Shown here one piece after another: positions 17,004-22,573 of a DNA stretch of 28,116 bases; the stretch's first letter is position 1, and each line of letters starts with the position of its first letter. The DNA is taken from IMG/VR virus record IMGVR_UViG_3300017949_000043, positions 1 to 28,116 of that record; one strand, given 5' to 3'. The notes beneath the pieces are model-generated. The model ran no database searches and had not been told where the DNA came from. It saw nothing but the letters and a program-made list of their open reading frames with translations. This DNA comes from a virus. The translations under genes were made by a program, and so were the position numbers.

Positions 17004-17186
17004 CTATAAATTATGCTTAAACAAGTTGAAAATGGCAAAAGCAACAAAGAAGATGGAGAACAAACATATGGCTGATACAAACATCAATTCCCTCCAATCT
17101 ATCTTAGGCTCATCAGAATCATACTCATGCAATCCGGAGTAAGTAGGTACTTGCGTAATGTCGGTGTTTTTGTCAGTTCTTTCCAT
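17004..17186 (-). CDS. Small single-pass membrane protein
   Basis: A 60-residue protein with a hydrophilic N-terminus (MERTDKNTDITQVPTYSGL) and one C-terminal membrane helix, about 33-54 (LMFVSAICLFSIFFVAFAIF), ending NLFKHNL. The layout suggests a C-tail-anchored protein with the N-terminal part in the cytoplasm. Its ATG shares one base with the stop of the upstream gene (TAATG), so it is coupled to it. Function unknown; lysis helper or membrane-based exclusion are possible. Confidence 0.65.
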   Translation of the reverse strand: MERTDKNTDITQVPTYSGLHEYDSDEPKIDWRELMFVSAICLFSIFFVAFAIFNLFKHNL

Positions 17187-17362
17187 TATTCTTCTTCCGT
17201 TATGTGATGACCAGGTTCTCTATTCCTAGCAATCAAAACAATAGAGTCGCTAAGCATCTCCAAAGCATTGTCCAACTCATCAACACCATCAAAGTCCAAC
17301 TCGAAATGGATAGGTGTGCCAAACTCATCTTCTATGACAATCTTTAATCTACCCTCATTCAT
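17186..17362 (-). CDS. Small unrecognised acidic protein
   Basis: A 58-residue protein, MNEGRLKIVIEDEFGTPIHF followed by a helical acidic part (DGVDELDNALEMLSDSIVLI) and REPGHHITEEE. I chose the ATG at 17360-17362; a TTG six bases upstream is possible but less likely. It is the first gene after the long control region 17370-18360 and is coupled to the membrane protein gene that follows. No family recognised. Confidence 0.65.
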   Translation of the reverse strand: MNEGRLKIVIEDEFGTPIHFELDFDGVDELDNALEMLSDSIVLIARNREPGHHITEEE

Positions 17363-17454
17363 GCTCAATAACTTTATCCCAAAACTACAAATTCCAATCC
17401 AAATTCCCTACCCCAAACACATACTTTTTTAATCTAACTAGGTGTATAGCTGAG

Positions 17455-17580
17455 CTAACATAATATATTATAGTACTATAATATAGTAATATTACAGTAA
17501 TAGTAACATTACAGTAACTATGTAACAGTACTATTACAGTTATTGTACTATAACTTGTACTATAACTTATACTTTAAATA
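17455..17580. repeat. AT-rich repeat cluster with AGTA/TACT cores
   Basis: This stretch is almost only A, T and the core AGTA/TACT. It holds a perfect 14-bp palindrome TTATAGTACTATAA (17468-17481), three ATTACAGTAA-like 10-mers (17491-17500, 17508-17517, 17533-17542) and a 12-bp tandem repeat TTGTACTATAAC (17543-17566). Such clusters occur at replication origins and at multi-site regulator targets. It lies in the gene-free region, 93 bases upstream of the 17186-17362 gene. Confidence 0.65.
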
Positions 17581-17613
17581 AAAAAAACTAAAGGAAAAAA
17601 AAGAAAACTCAGT

Positions 17614-17643
17614 AAAAGGGGGCTTCATAGCCATCCCCCTTTT
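17614..17643. terminator. Symmetric hairpin, possible bidirectional terminator
   Basis: AAAAGGGGG (17614-17622) and CCCCCTTTT (17635-17643) form a perfect 9-bp stem with a 12-base loop. Because A-runs and T-runs flank the GC core on both sides, it could end transcripts in either direction. It lies inside the gene-free control region. Confidence 0.55.
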
Positions 17644-18040
17644 ATACCACAAGACTAAACCAGCAACCCCCTGCCTAGTAGACTCGCCAAGCCTCGTCAA
17701 CTAATTTCTCATAAAACATGAAGACAAAGAACTTACGGATTGTAAGTCTTTGGCAGAATGTAAGCAACCAAAATCAACAAATGCAATCCATAACATATCC
17801 GTAAAATGCCTCAGAATGCCTCTAATTTGCTCTCTAAGAGACTTTCTCCTAAAAATGGTAGTTATACCCCACTTTTTAATTTAAAGCTCTTAAATCAAAC
17901 GAGAGAGGCTCAGATGTAAACATTGGTCATATCCCAACAACCTAAAATCAAGCCAAAAACTCTAATCCCCTATGAAATTTTGAAAATTTGAAGGGGAGGG
18001 TAAGGTAGGCGGCATTTCCGGCACCATAGGGGGGGGGTAA
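17644..18040. other. Gene-free stretch with a hairpin and G-runs
   Basis: I find no convincing gene here on either strand. A hairpin with an 11-bp stem and one bulged A (17725-17752, CAAAGAACTTAC / GTAAGTCTTTG) sits inside a possible 28-codon plus-strand frame that starts at 17719. GAGGCATT occurs twice near 17806-17822 (minus sense). Plus-strand G-runs (GGGGAGGG at about 17993-18000, then nine G at 18029-18037) could form a quadruplex. The stretch probably serves control or replication functions with the repeats beside it. Confidence 0.4.
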
Positions 18041-18078
18041 GTGTATGATCTACACTAAGCATAGTGTAAGGAATACAC
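18041..18078. promoter_or_regulatory. Tandem palindromic operator candidates, copies 3 and 4
   Basis: GTGTA-TGATC-TACAC (18041-18055) and GTGTA-AGGAA-TACAC (18064-18078) lie 23 bases apart, start to start, about two helical turns, so bound proteins would sit on roughly the same face. Copy 3 shares GATCTACACTAAGC exactly with copy 5 at 20412. They lie in the gene-free region between the terminators at 18269-18397 and the 17186-17362 gene. Confidence 0.7.
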
Positions 18079-18097
18079 GAACTCAGCCGTTTATACT

Positions 18098-18135
18098 TTG
18101 GGCATTGGGCAGAATACATTGGGCATTGGGCAGAA
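18098..18135. repeat. TTGGGCATTGGGCAGAA direct repeat, two copies
   Basis: A 17-bp unit occurs at 18098-18114 and 18119-18135; each holds two TTGGGCA cores, so there are four in 38 bases. The related core TGGGCA also occurs four times at 20504-20577. In both places the repeats lie just to the right (higher coordinate) of a GTGTA-N5-TACAC palindrome. Confidence 0.7.
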
Positions 18136-18268
18136 GATAGGCTAAAATCCTTTCTAAGGCTATTTTAAGCCTCTCTGAGCCACGATCTATGCTCAGCAAG
18201 GGTAAGATACCACACACCTGGAGAACGTGGCTTAAATCGGCTCTAATTGGCTTATGGGGTATGGATGC

Positions 18269-18303
18269 AAAAAAGCACCTCACATCAATATGTAAAGTGC
18301 TTT
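18269..18303 (-). terminator. Second intrinsic terminator after the AT-rich cassette
   Basis: In minus-strand RNA AAAGCAC (18297-18303) pairs with GUGCUUU (18272-18278), followed by further U residues to 18269. It is a backup to the stronger terminator at 18364-18397. Together they stop cassette transcripts before the control region. Confidence 0.6.
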
Positions 18304-18363
18304 AAAATTGGTTAGGGAAAAACAGGGCAAAAGGAACACCCCCTCAGCCCTAAATAATAAGCA

Positions 18364-18397
18364 TAAAAAAAGCCCTACAACGTCAGTTGTAAGGCTT
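18364..18397 (-). terminator. Strong intrinsic terminator of the AT-rich cassette
   Basis: In minus-strand RNA AAGCCUUACAAC (18386-18397) pairs along 12 bp with GUUGUAGGGCUU (18370-18381, one U-G pair) across a four-base loop, then a U-run to 18364. It follows the 18418-18681 gene by about 20 bases and is one of the clearest terminators in the window. Confidence 0.85.
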
Positions 18398-18417
18398 AAT
18401 GTATCCGGTGCAATTAG

Positions 18418-18681
18418 TTATATGATACGGTGCTTTATAAAGTCTTTAAATTGTGTAGGCTTTAATTCCATGGGGCTACTATCCGTATATTTCAGTTGTA
18501 AAGTATCTTTATTGTAAACGTATATAAGTTGTAACCATGTGTCAAAGGCTTTAATCTTATATAAATTGGTTGATGTTGTTATATGTAGTTGATACCAATT
18601 ATCTTTATTTTGTAACCTTATCTTATTAATTACATTTGATAATTCATGTTGTTGATCGGGTTGAATATTATAAGTTTTCAT
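18418..18681 (-). CDS. Unrecognised small protein, last gene of AT-rich cassette
   Basis: An 87-residue protein, MKTYNIQPDQQHELSNVINK, with a polar, beta-rich body (NWYQLHITTSTNLYKIKAFD) and a basic end (FKDFIKHRII). It has no cysteines or membrane segment. It is the last gene before the strong terminator and has an A-rich leader (AATCAAAAACTAATAAACATG). Family unknown. Its codons are AT-rich like those of the other cassette genes. Confidence 0.65.
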   Translation of the reverse strand: MKTYNIQPDQQHELSNVINKIRLQNKDNWYQLHITTSTNLYKIKAFDTWLQLIYVYNKDTLQLKYTDSSPMELKPTQFKDFIKHRII

Positions 18682-18700
18682 GTTTATTAGTTTTTGATTG

Positions 18701-18913
18701 TTATTTAATAGTTATCCGCTCAATTTCAATGATGTTTCTACTATTAAGCGGGTCAAAGAAAGTTACAAAATCATTGTATTTTAACAACCTTTGATACTTA
18801 CGATAGTTTAGTGAATGTATCCGGCAAAGTTTAGCCAATGTAGTATAGTAGCTTTTTTCATTTTGTAGCGTTCCACATTTGGAACTAATTTTAAATTTGT
18901 ATGCTATTCTCAT
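18701..18913 (-). CDS. Small unrecognised basic protein of AT-rich cassette
   Basis: A 70-residue basic protein, MRIAYKFKISSKCGTLQNEK, followed by a helical segment LAKLCRIHSLNYRKYQRLLK that could be a helix-turn-helix-like DNA-binding unit. It ends ENI-like beta sequence (RNIIEIERITIK). Its ATG overlaps the end of the larger upstream gene by four bases (ATGA), so the two are co-translated. The DNA-binding idea is weak and rests only on charge and helix pattern. Confidence 0.65.
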   Translation of the reverse strand: MRIAYKFKISSKCGTLQNEKSYYTTLAKLCRIHSLNYRKYQRLLKYNDFVTFFDPLNSRNIIEIERITIK

Positions 18914-19755
18914 AATTCTAGTTTTAGTAATTTTTCCCCAATTTCGTGCATGTCAATTTTATTAATATTGTGGCACCCAATTTTTAAAGTGCCGTTTATT
19001 CCAATTACGGTAAAATTGTCAATTTTATAGCCTTTAATATCTTTGCCGGATTTGATTAATTTATATAATATTTTGGCTTCTTTAATGTCAACCTTTGCAC
19101 CCATGCTAGTCTCAATATTATTTGCGTTTATTCGCAAATATTGTTCATTGCTTCTAAAATATCCTTTCTCAAAAGATTTAAATTTTTTGATGTTGTCTTT
19201 TAATTCTTTTGCTTCTTTAATTGCCTTTCTTTCTTTTGCTATTCTTTCGGCTTTTAAAACTTTTATTCTAGCATGAGTTAACTTTTCTTGAAAGTTATCG
19301 GAATTAATTTCATTTATAAGCCTTTTTATATATTTATATTCTTTTGATCTTTTTACTTTTAAATTCCTATATTCTAGATATTCATTAACGCAATTCCACA
19401 AATATTCAATTTCATCAGAATAGATATATGGCTTTCTAGCTTTTATAAGTTTTGGATATAAATAATTCTTTATATGGCTATAAACATATTTTAACTCATG
19501 TTTAGTGACAAAAAATTGCTTATAATGTCCTGTAGCTTGAATAACTAAATTTATGTGTTTTCCGGTTGAAACTGAATAGCCTACATCATTTATTAATATG
19601 GTATTATTGTCAATAAATTCAGCCATCAAATAATGATACCCATATGAATATATTTTATCATTATAAAAAAATATGGATCCGCTTTTGCCATGTGTGTTAT
19701 TCCTTTGTGCGTATTCGTGTACGCAATCCCAATTTGATTTAAATACGTGTCTCAT
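18910..19755 (-). CDS. Phage/plasmid protein with IYSYGYHY motif (DUF8033-like)
   Basis: A 281-residue protein and the main gene of the AT-rich cassette. The N-terminal region has the pattern S.IFFYNDKIYSYGYHYLMA (about 27-45), which resembles a small domain of unknown function recurring in phage and plasmid proteins (IYSYGxH(F/Y)xxA). The middle is long, basic and helical (ARIKVLKAERIAKERKAIKE), probably coiled coil. The C-terminus, about 215-280, is a compact beta region with NFTVIGINGTLKIGCHNINK. Composition suggests nucleic acid contact. The function is unknown. The domain name is from memory of the motif, not from a search. Confidence 0.75.
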   Translation of the reverse strand: MRHVFKSNWDCVHEYAQRNNTHGKSGSIFFYNDKIYSYGYHYLMAEFIDNNTILINDVGYSVSTGKHINLVIQATGHYKQFFVTKHELKYVYSHIKNYLYPKLIKARKPYIYSDEIEYLWNCVNEYLEYRNLKVKRSKEYKYIKRLINEINSDNFQEKLTHARIKVLKAERIAKERKAIKEAKELKDNIKKFKSFEKGYFRSNEQYLRINANNIETSMGAKVDIKEAKILYKLIKSGKDIKGYKIDNFTVIGINGTLKIGCHNINKIDMHEIGEKLLKLEL

Positions 19756-19796
19756 TGTTATAGTTTTTTTTAGTTAATTCTTTTGAATAAATGATA

Positions 19797-20003
19797 TTAT
19801 TTTACTTTGTAATACCATTGATTATTTTTAATCCAATCTTTCCAATCATTCTGCGTGAAATATTCGCAATCCTCAAATTCTTGACGATTAAGCCTAAGAG
19901 TTCTAAACTTTAGATAACATTTACCATAATCGAAATATCTAATAGTGAAAGTTTTTTTACTATGGTTTGGAGTTGCCTTAATTTGTATCCTTTCATTTTT
20001 CAT
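19797..20003 (-). CDS. Small unrecognised protein of AT-rich cassette
   Basis: A 68-residue protein, MKNERIQIKATPNHSKKTFT, beta-rich first half and an acidic-aromatic second half (DCEYFTQNDWKDWIKNNQWY). Leader TTAACTAAAAAAAAATTACAACAATG matches the A-rich start pattern used across this phage and is nearly the same as that of the 18910-19755 gene. No family recognised. Confidence 0.65.
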   Translation of the reverse strand: MKNERIQIKATPNHSKKTFTIRYFDYGKCYLKFRTLRLNRQEFEDCEYFTQNDWKDWIKNNQWYYKVK

Positions 20004-20039
20004 TGTTGTAATTTTTTTTTAGTTAAGTAATTAATTTGA

Positions 20040-20147
20040 TTAATAAGGTAAATAATAAGGAGCGAAAAAATTAAAAGCTAGGATCATAAAACATGCAAAT
20101 AGGCTTAAGGTAATAAGGGACAAAAAAGCAATTTTAAAAGTTTTCAT
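20040..20147 (-). CDS. 35-residue hydrophobic peptide
   Basis: A short frame from ATG at 20145-20147 encodes MKTFKIAFLSLITLSLFACF and ends in FFAPYYLPY. It is one hydrophobic helix with a basic start, so it is a small membrane or signal-like peptide; LFAC could act as a lipobox but little would remain after processing. It is the first frame after the -7 box at 20176-20183 and opens the cassette. Length keeps confidence moderate. Confidence 0.5.
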   Translation of the reverse strand: MKTFKIAFLSLITLSLFACFMILAFNFFAPYYLPY

Positions 20148-20175
20148 GTTAATAGTTTTTATTATTGAAATAATG

Positions 20176-20183
20176 AATACAAA
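20176..20183 (-). promoter_or_regulatory. Bacteroidetes -7 box (TATATTTG) of the AT-rich cassette
   Basis: The minus strand reads TATATTTG, an exact TAnnTTTG match, 29 bases before the 35-residue peptide. The transcript would run through the 20040, 19797, 18910, 18701 and 18418 genes to the terminator at 18397-18364. The sequence from 20184 to 20411 holds only AT-rich non-coding DNA with two GTACTTTTT repeats. Confidence 0.55.
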
Positions 20184-20410
20184 AGCAAATATAAAAAGCC
20201 TTTTATCAATTTAAAGCGTTTTGTACTTTTTTTTTATCAAATAAGTACTTTTTATATCATATTACAAATTATCGTAATGCGTTAAAGCATTGATATACTT
20301 ATCTTTATAGGACTGATTTATGAGAAATACCATATTTGTGGTGAATTTCATATATAGATTTTTGCAATATGTTTTAATATTGATCAGCATAATTGCACCC
20401 AATTATAGAT

Positions 20411-20431
20411 AGTGTAAGATCTACACTAAGC
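20411..20431. promoter_or_regulatory. Palindromic operator candidate, copy 5
   Basis: AGTGTA-AGATC-TACACT is a 6-bp inverted repeat with a five-base spacer; the core GTGTA-N5-TACAC is at 20412-20426. Together with the flank (GATCTACACTAAGC) it repeats the 18041 copy. It lies about 230 bases upstream of the AT-rich cassette promoter, in a gene-free gap. Confidence 0.65.
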
Positions 20432-20503
20432 CAGGAGCAAATCCGCCACAGATCCGGCAACTACTTTTTACCAAATCGGTAATGTATCAAAAATGAAACC
20501 CCC

Positions 20504-20577
20504 TTTGGGCAAAACCCCTCTGGGCAAAAATCTGAATCTCGCTCTGGGCAAAATTCTCAATCTCCCTCTGGGCAAAA
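20504..20577. repeat. TCTGGGCAAAA repeat, four copies
   Basis: Copies at 20504-20514 (TTTGGGCAAAA), 20519-20529, 20543-20553 and 20567-20577 are nearly identical, with spacings of 15, 24 and 24 bases. They end two bases before the stop codon of the 20579-20839 gene. The TGGGCA core is shared with the repeats at 18098-18135. The regular spacing suggests an iteron-like protein-binding array, perhaps for replication or partition. Confidence 0.65.
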
Positions 20578-20578
20578 A

Positions 20579-20839
20579 TTAAATTTCAAACTTCTGCCAC
20601 ATCTCTCGCAGCTTTTTTTCGATGATTGGCAGTAGGACTGCATAGTGAGCTATGAAGACCAGATAGAGCTCTTCTCTCGTCTTCCAGTCTTTAGAGGCTG
20701 CATTGCGGTAGCTGACCTCAGATGCGTAGCCATGGATCTCTTTCATTATGCTTTGCTCCGATACGCCAAGCTCTTTTATGATCCTCTTGAAATGGATGTA
20801 GATGTCTTGATCTCCTTTGTAATTTTTAGGGATTTCCAT
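20579..20839 (-). CDS. Unrecognised small helical protein
   Basis: An 86-residue helical protein. The segment IHFKRIIKELGVSEQSIMKE (about 14-33) resembles a helix-turn-helix (ELGVSEQSI), and the C-terminus is a helix with VLLPIIEKKLREMWQKFEI. A small DNA-binding regulator is possible; this makes it one candidate, not a proven one, for the protein that binds the nearby repeats. Its ATG shares one base with the stop of the upstream gene. Confidence 0.65.
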   Translation of the reverse strand: MEIPKNYKGDQDIYIHFKRIIKELGVSEQSIMKEIHGYASEVSYRNAASKDWKTREELYLVFIAHYAVLLPIIEKKLREMWQKFEI

Positions 20840-21060
20840 TAGTTATAGTTTATTCTGTCGAATGGGTGAACTCCGGTGTCTGGAACTGCTGCAACTACGA
20901 TGAGATAATCTCCTTTGCCCAGGACTCTTATCATTCCGAGGTCTTCAATTAATTCATCTGATGCTATTCCTTCTGTAATTATATTTTCTATAAAAGAATC
21001 AATTTTATTTTCAAATTCATTTAAAATCATTTTTTTTAATTTTTTTTGATTTTTTTCCAT
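20839..21060 (-). CDS. Small unrecognised protein with A-rich start region
   Basis: 73 residues if read from the ATG at 21058-21060. The first ten residues (MEKNQKKLKK) come from an A-tract, so the true start may be the second ATG at 21028-21030, giving 63 residues beginning MILNEFENKIDSFIEN. The rest is helical then beta (GKGDYLIVVAAVPDTGVHPF). It is coupled to the next gene by TAATG. No family recognised. The unusual leader is described separately. Confidence 0.6.
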   Translation of the reverse strand: MEKNQKKLKKMILNEFENKIDSFIENIITEGIASDELIEDLGMIRVLGKGDYLIVVAAVPDTGVHPFDRINYN

Positions 21061-21150
21061 TTTATTTTTTTTGATTTTTTTGATTTTTTTGATTTTTTTG
21101 ATTTTTTTTGATTTTATTTTTTTTCGTTTTTTTTATTTTTTCTCTTTTAG
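21045..21150. repeat. Phased A-tract microsatellite leader
   Basis: On the plus strand a GATTTTTTT unit repeats with spacing 9, 9, 9 and 10 bases (G at 21073, 21082, 21091, 21100, 21110) inside a long T-rich run; in transcript sense it is (AAAAAAATC)n. A-tracts at about helical spacing bend DNA. It is the leader of the 20839-21060 gene and reaches past the stop of the 21133-21387 gene. Repeat number could vary and tune translation. Confidence 0.6.
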
Positions 21151-21387
21151 GTACACAACCGGCTTAAAGTCCTCCACACTTATATAAGACTCGAATCCAG
21201 CTTTGTCTAGGCGATCACACACCCCAAACAGTTTTTTTGTACTCATAAGCATTCCTTCGCCCCTAAATTTCAATTTTAAGGCACTTAGCGTTACTTCTAA
21301 GAGCATTTCTCCCCTTATGTGAGGGGTGAGTACCTTTTCATACTTTGAGCGTCTTAAATCGAGTCTGTTGGCTTTTGTCTGTTTCAT
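21133..21387 (-). CDS. Unrecognised small basic protein
   Basis: An 84-residue basic protein, MKQTKANRLDLRRSKYEKVL, with a central GEMLLEVTLSALKLKFRGEG and a beta-rich end (YISVEDFKPVVYLKEKK). It begins just after the terminator at 21402-21429, with TATCTTTA (one mismatch to TAnnTTTG) in the gap, so it likely opens its own unit. Function unknown; the small-gene cluster as a whole looks like host-takeover genes. Confidence 0.65.
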   Translation of the reverse strand: MKQTKANRLDLRRSKYEKVLTPHIRGEMLLEVTLSALKLKFRGEGMLMSTKKLFGVCDRLDKAGFESYISVEDFKPVVYLKEKK

Positions 21388-21401
21388 AACTTAAAGATAA
21401 T

Positions 21402-21429
21402 AAAAAAAGCCCCACCGAAGAGGTGAGGC
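21402..21429 (-). terminator. Intrinsic terminator
   Basis: In minus-strand RNA GCCUCACC (21422-21429) pairs with GGUGGGGC (21409-21416, one U-G pair) across a five-base loop, then seven U residues (21402-21408). It ends transcription from the small genes at 21463 and above. Confidence 0.85.
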
Positions 21430-21462
21430 ACTAACAAAACAGTAACATGAAAAAACTATATC

Positions 21463-21768
21463 TTATGCTTCTCCCTTTATTGATTGACTCAAGTCTAAAT
21501 TTTCTAGCATATTCACCATATCTCGCTCTCTGTTATATTCTTGTATTGCTATAGAATGTTTCATGCCGATCAAATACATCAAGAAGCCAAAATCTTTTTT
21601 ATTGGTTGTGTTGTCATTGGCTTTATTCATAAAATAGGCAATGTCTTTTGGCTTATCGCAATATATTCCATTGTCATCAAGATAATCTAAAACATCACGA
21701 ACGATGTGTATGTTTTCTTCAAGGAATGATATATCATAGTTGCAATCTTTAGCTTTTAATTTTTTCAT
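21463..21768 (-). CDS. Unrecognised helical small protein
   Basis: A 101-residue, mostly helical protein, MKKLKAKDCNYDISFLEENI, with HIVRDVLDYLDDNGIYCDKP, a methionine-rich helix (FLMYLIGMKHSIAIQEY) and an acidic end. No family recognised. Its leader (TTAGACTTAAAAAAAATC) is A-rich. It is the last gene before the terminator at 21402-21429. Confidence 0.65.
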   Translation of the reverse strand: MKKLKAKDCNYDISFLEENIHIVRDVLDYLDDNGIYCDKPKDIAYFMNKANDNTTNKKDFGFLMYLIGMKHSIAIQEYNRERDMVNMLENLDLSQSIKGEA

Positions 21769-21796
21769 GGTTTTGATTTTTTTTAAGTCTAATTTA

Positions 21797-21994
21797 TTAT
21801 ACTAATTTAATATATAATCCATTTACTTGCATCGTGTCTATTCTAAAAGAACTGATTGAGTCAAATTCATTTTCAGAATTAAGCTCTAAAAATCCTCTTT
21901 TGCTTTCTGTTACATCTATAAAAGTATAAATGCTTGAATCTTCACCTACTTGAAATTTGTCTCCTCTTTGTAATGTAATGCCTTGAATTTTCAT
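21797..21994 (-). CDS. Small beta-rich protein
   Basis: A 65-residue protein, MKIQGITLQRGDKFQVGEDS, with alternating beta-type sequence (IYTFIDVTESKRGFLELNSE), consistent with a small SH3-like barrel. No catalytic residues recognised. The first copy of the 31-bp repeat element lies about 30-60 bases upstream of its ATG. Confidence 0.65.
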   Translation of the reverse strand: MKIQGITLQRGDKFQVGEDSSIYTFIDVTESKRGFLELNSENEFDSISSFRIDTMQVNGLYIKLV

Positions 21995-22008
21995 GTCTTT
22001 GCTTGTTT

Positions 22009-22116
22009 TTAAGTGATAAAAAAGTGAGCAGTTTGCGACTTGCTCAGGTCAAGCGTTTTACTTGTACCTTTTTTGTATGTAGTGTTATTTGTCATTGTAA
22101 ATGGAATTTTCTCCAT
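22009..22116 (-). CDS. Possible 35-residue peptide containing the repeat element
   Basis: An open frame from ATG at 22114-22116 gives MEKIPFTMTNNTTYKKGTSK and then TLDLSKSQTAHFFIT. The second half is encoded by the 31-bp repeat; the second repeat copy encodes a similar 14-residue frame (MLDLSKSQTAHLFN, 22352-22396). The start codon lies inside a 7-bp hairpin stem (22099-22118), which might control its translation. It fits snugly between neighbouring genes. Both a peptide and a non-coding RNA leader remain possible. Confidence 0.35.
   Translation of the reverse strand: MEKIPFTMTNNTTYKKGTSKTLDLSKSQTAHFFIT
22024..22054 (-). repeat. 31-bp leader repeat, copy A
   Basis: In transcript sense it contains TGAGCA-AGTCGCAAAC-TGCTCA, a 6-bp hairpin followed by C and six T residues, which resembles a short terminator or attenuator. 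It differs by one base from the copy at 22364-22394, and the change keeps the stem (C-G becomes U-G). It lies upstream of the 21797-21994 gene. Confidence 0.65.
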
Positions 22117-22155
22117 TTTCAGACCTTATTACTTTCTCAATAAGCGGTTTGTTTT

Positions 22156-22335
22156 TTACCAATTACCAAACTGTTCAACCCCATCAACATAAGTTCTCAT
22201 TAATTCTCCCCTAAAACCACCACACTTTTTCATCGCACGTCTATATTTCCATTCTTTAAAACCCATGTTAGATTGCTCTTCAAATGAAGAAATCAACTTC
22301 TTCCCATCCCATTTTTCTATTTTGTAAATTTTCAT
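22156..22335 (-). CDS. 59-residue unrecognised protein
   Basis: A small gene from ATG at 22333-22335 to TAA at 22156-22158: MKIYKIEKWDGKKLISSFEE, then a basic helical middle (FKEWKYRRAMKKCGGFRG) and end MRTYVDGVEQFGNW. Tryptophans and basic charge suggest a folded, perhaps nucleic-acid-contacting, protein. The leader (TTTTTAACTAAACAAAAATAAAC) is A-rich, and repeat copy B lies about 30-60 bases upstream. Confidence 0.6.
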   Translation of the reverse strand: MKIYKIEKWDGKKLISSFEEQSNMGFKEWKYRRAMKKCGGFRGELMRTYVDGVEQFGNW

Positions 22336-22363
22336 AGTTGTTTATTTTTGTTTAGTTAAAAAG

Positions 22364-22394
22364 GTGAGCAGTTTGCGACTTACTCAGGTCAAGC
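22364..22394 (-). repeat. 31-bp leader repeat, copy B
   Basis: Second copy of the element, 340 bases from copy A, with one base different. In transcript sense it has the same hairpin followed by CC and five T residues. It lies between the 22409-22519 gene and the 22156-22335 gene, in the same relative place as copy A before its gene. Confidence 0.65.
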
Positions 22395-22408
22395 ATAAAG
22401 ATAAACGA

Positions 22409-22519
22409 TTAACGCTCGTGTCTCTCTTCAACATCCATTGGTTCGTCATCCAATGGCTCACAAGGGTATTCCAAGTGCCAATTTTGAGCTTCTGGTGGTA
22501 GGTTCGGATCCCAATACAT
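22409..22519 (-). CDS. 36-residue acidic protein
   Basis: A short frame from ATG at 22517-22519 to TAA at 22409-22411: MYWDPNLPPEAQNWHLEYPC and then EPLDDEPMDVEERHER. It is acidic and proline- and tryptophan-rich, the kind of composition seen in small phage proteins that bind host enzymes, although no family is recognised. It follows a 54-base AT-rich gap containing TAATTTAG, one mismatch from the -7 consensus. Confidence 0.5.
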   Translation of the reverse strand: MYWDPNLPPEAQNWHLEYPCEPLDDEPMDVEERHER

Positions 22520-22573
22520 TTGTTAGTGTTTTAGTGAATAATAATGCTAAATTATATATACCTAGTTAGAAAG

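Noticed and set aside
17719-17805. 28-codon plus-strand frame MKTKNLRIVS
   Set aside because: Isolated, on the wrong strand, with no leader, and formed largely by a hairpin.
18083-18283. 66-codon minus-strand frame in the control region
   Set aside because: It starts with GTG inside a terminator stem and its end is made of the TTGGGCA repeats, so it looks accidental.
20504-20577. CRISPR-like short repeats
   Set aside because: The units are only 11 bases, spacers are 4-13 bases, and no cas genes are present; an iteron-like array is a better description.
22352-22396. 14-codon frame MLDLSKSQTAHLFN in repeat copy B
   Set aside because: Too short to support as a gene; kept only as part of the leader-repeat finding.
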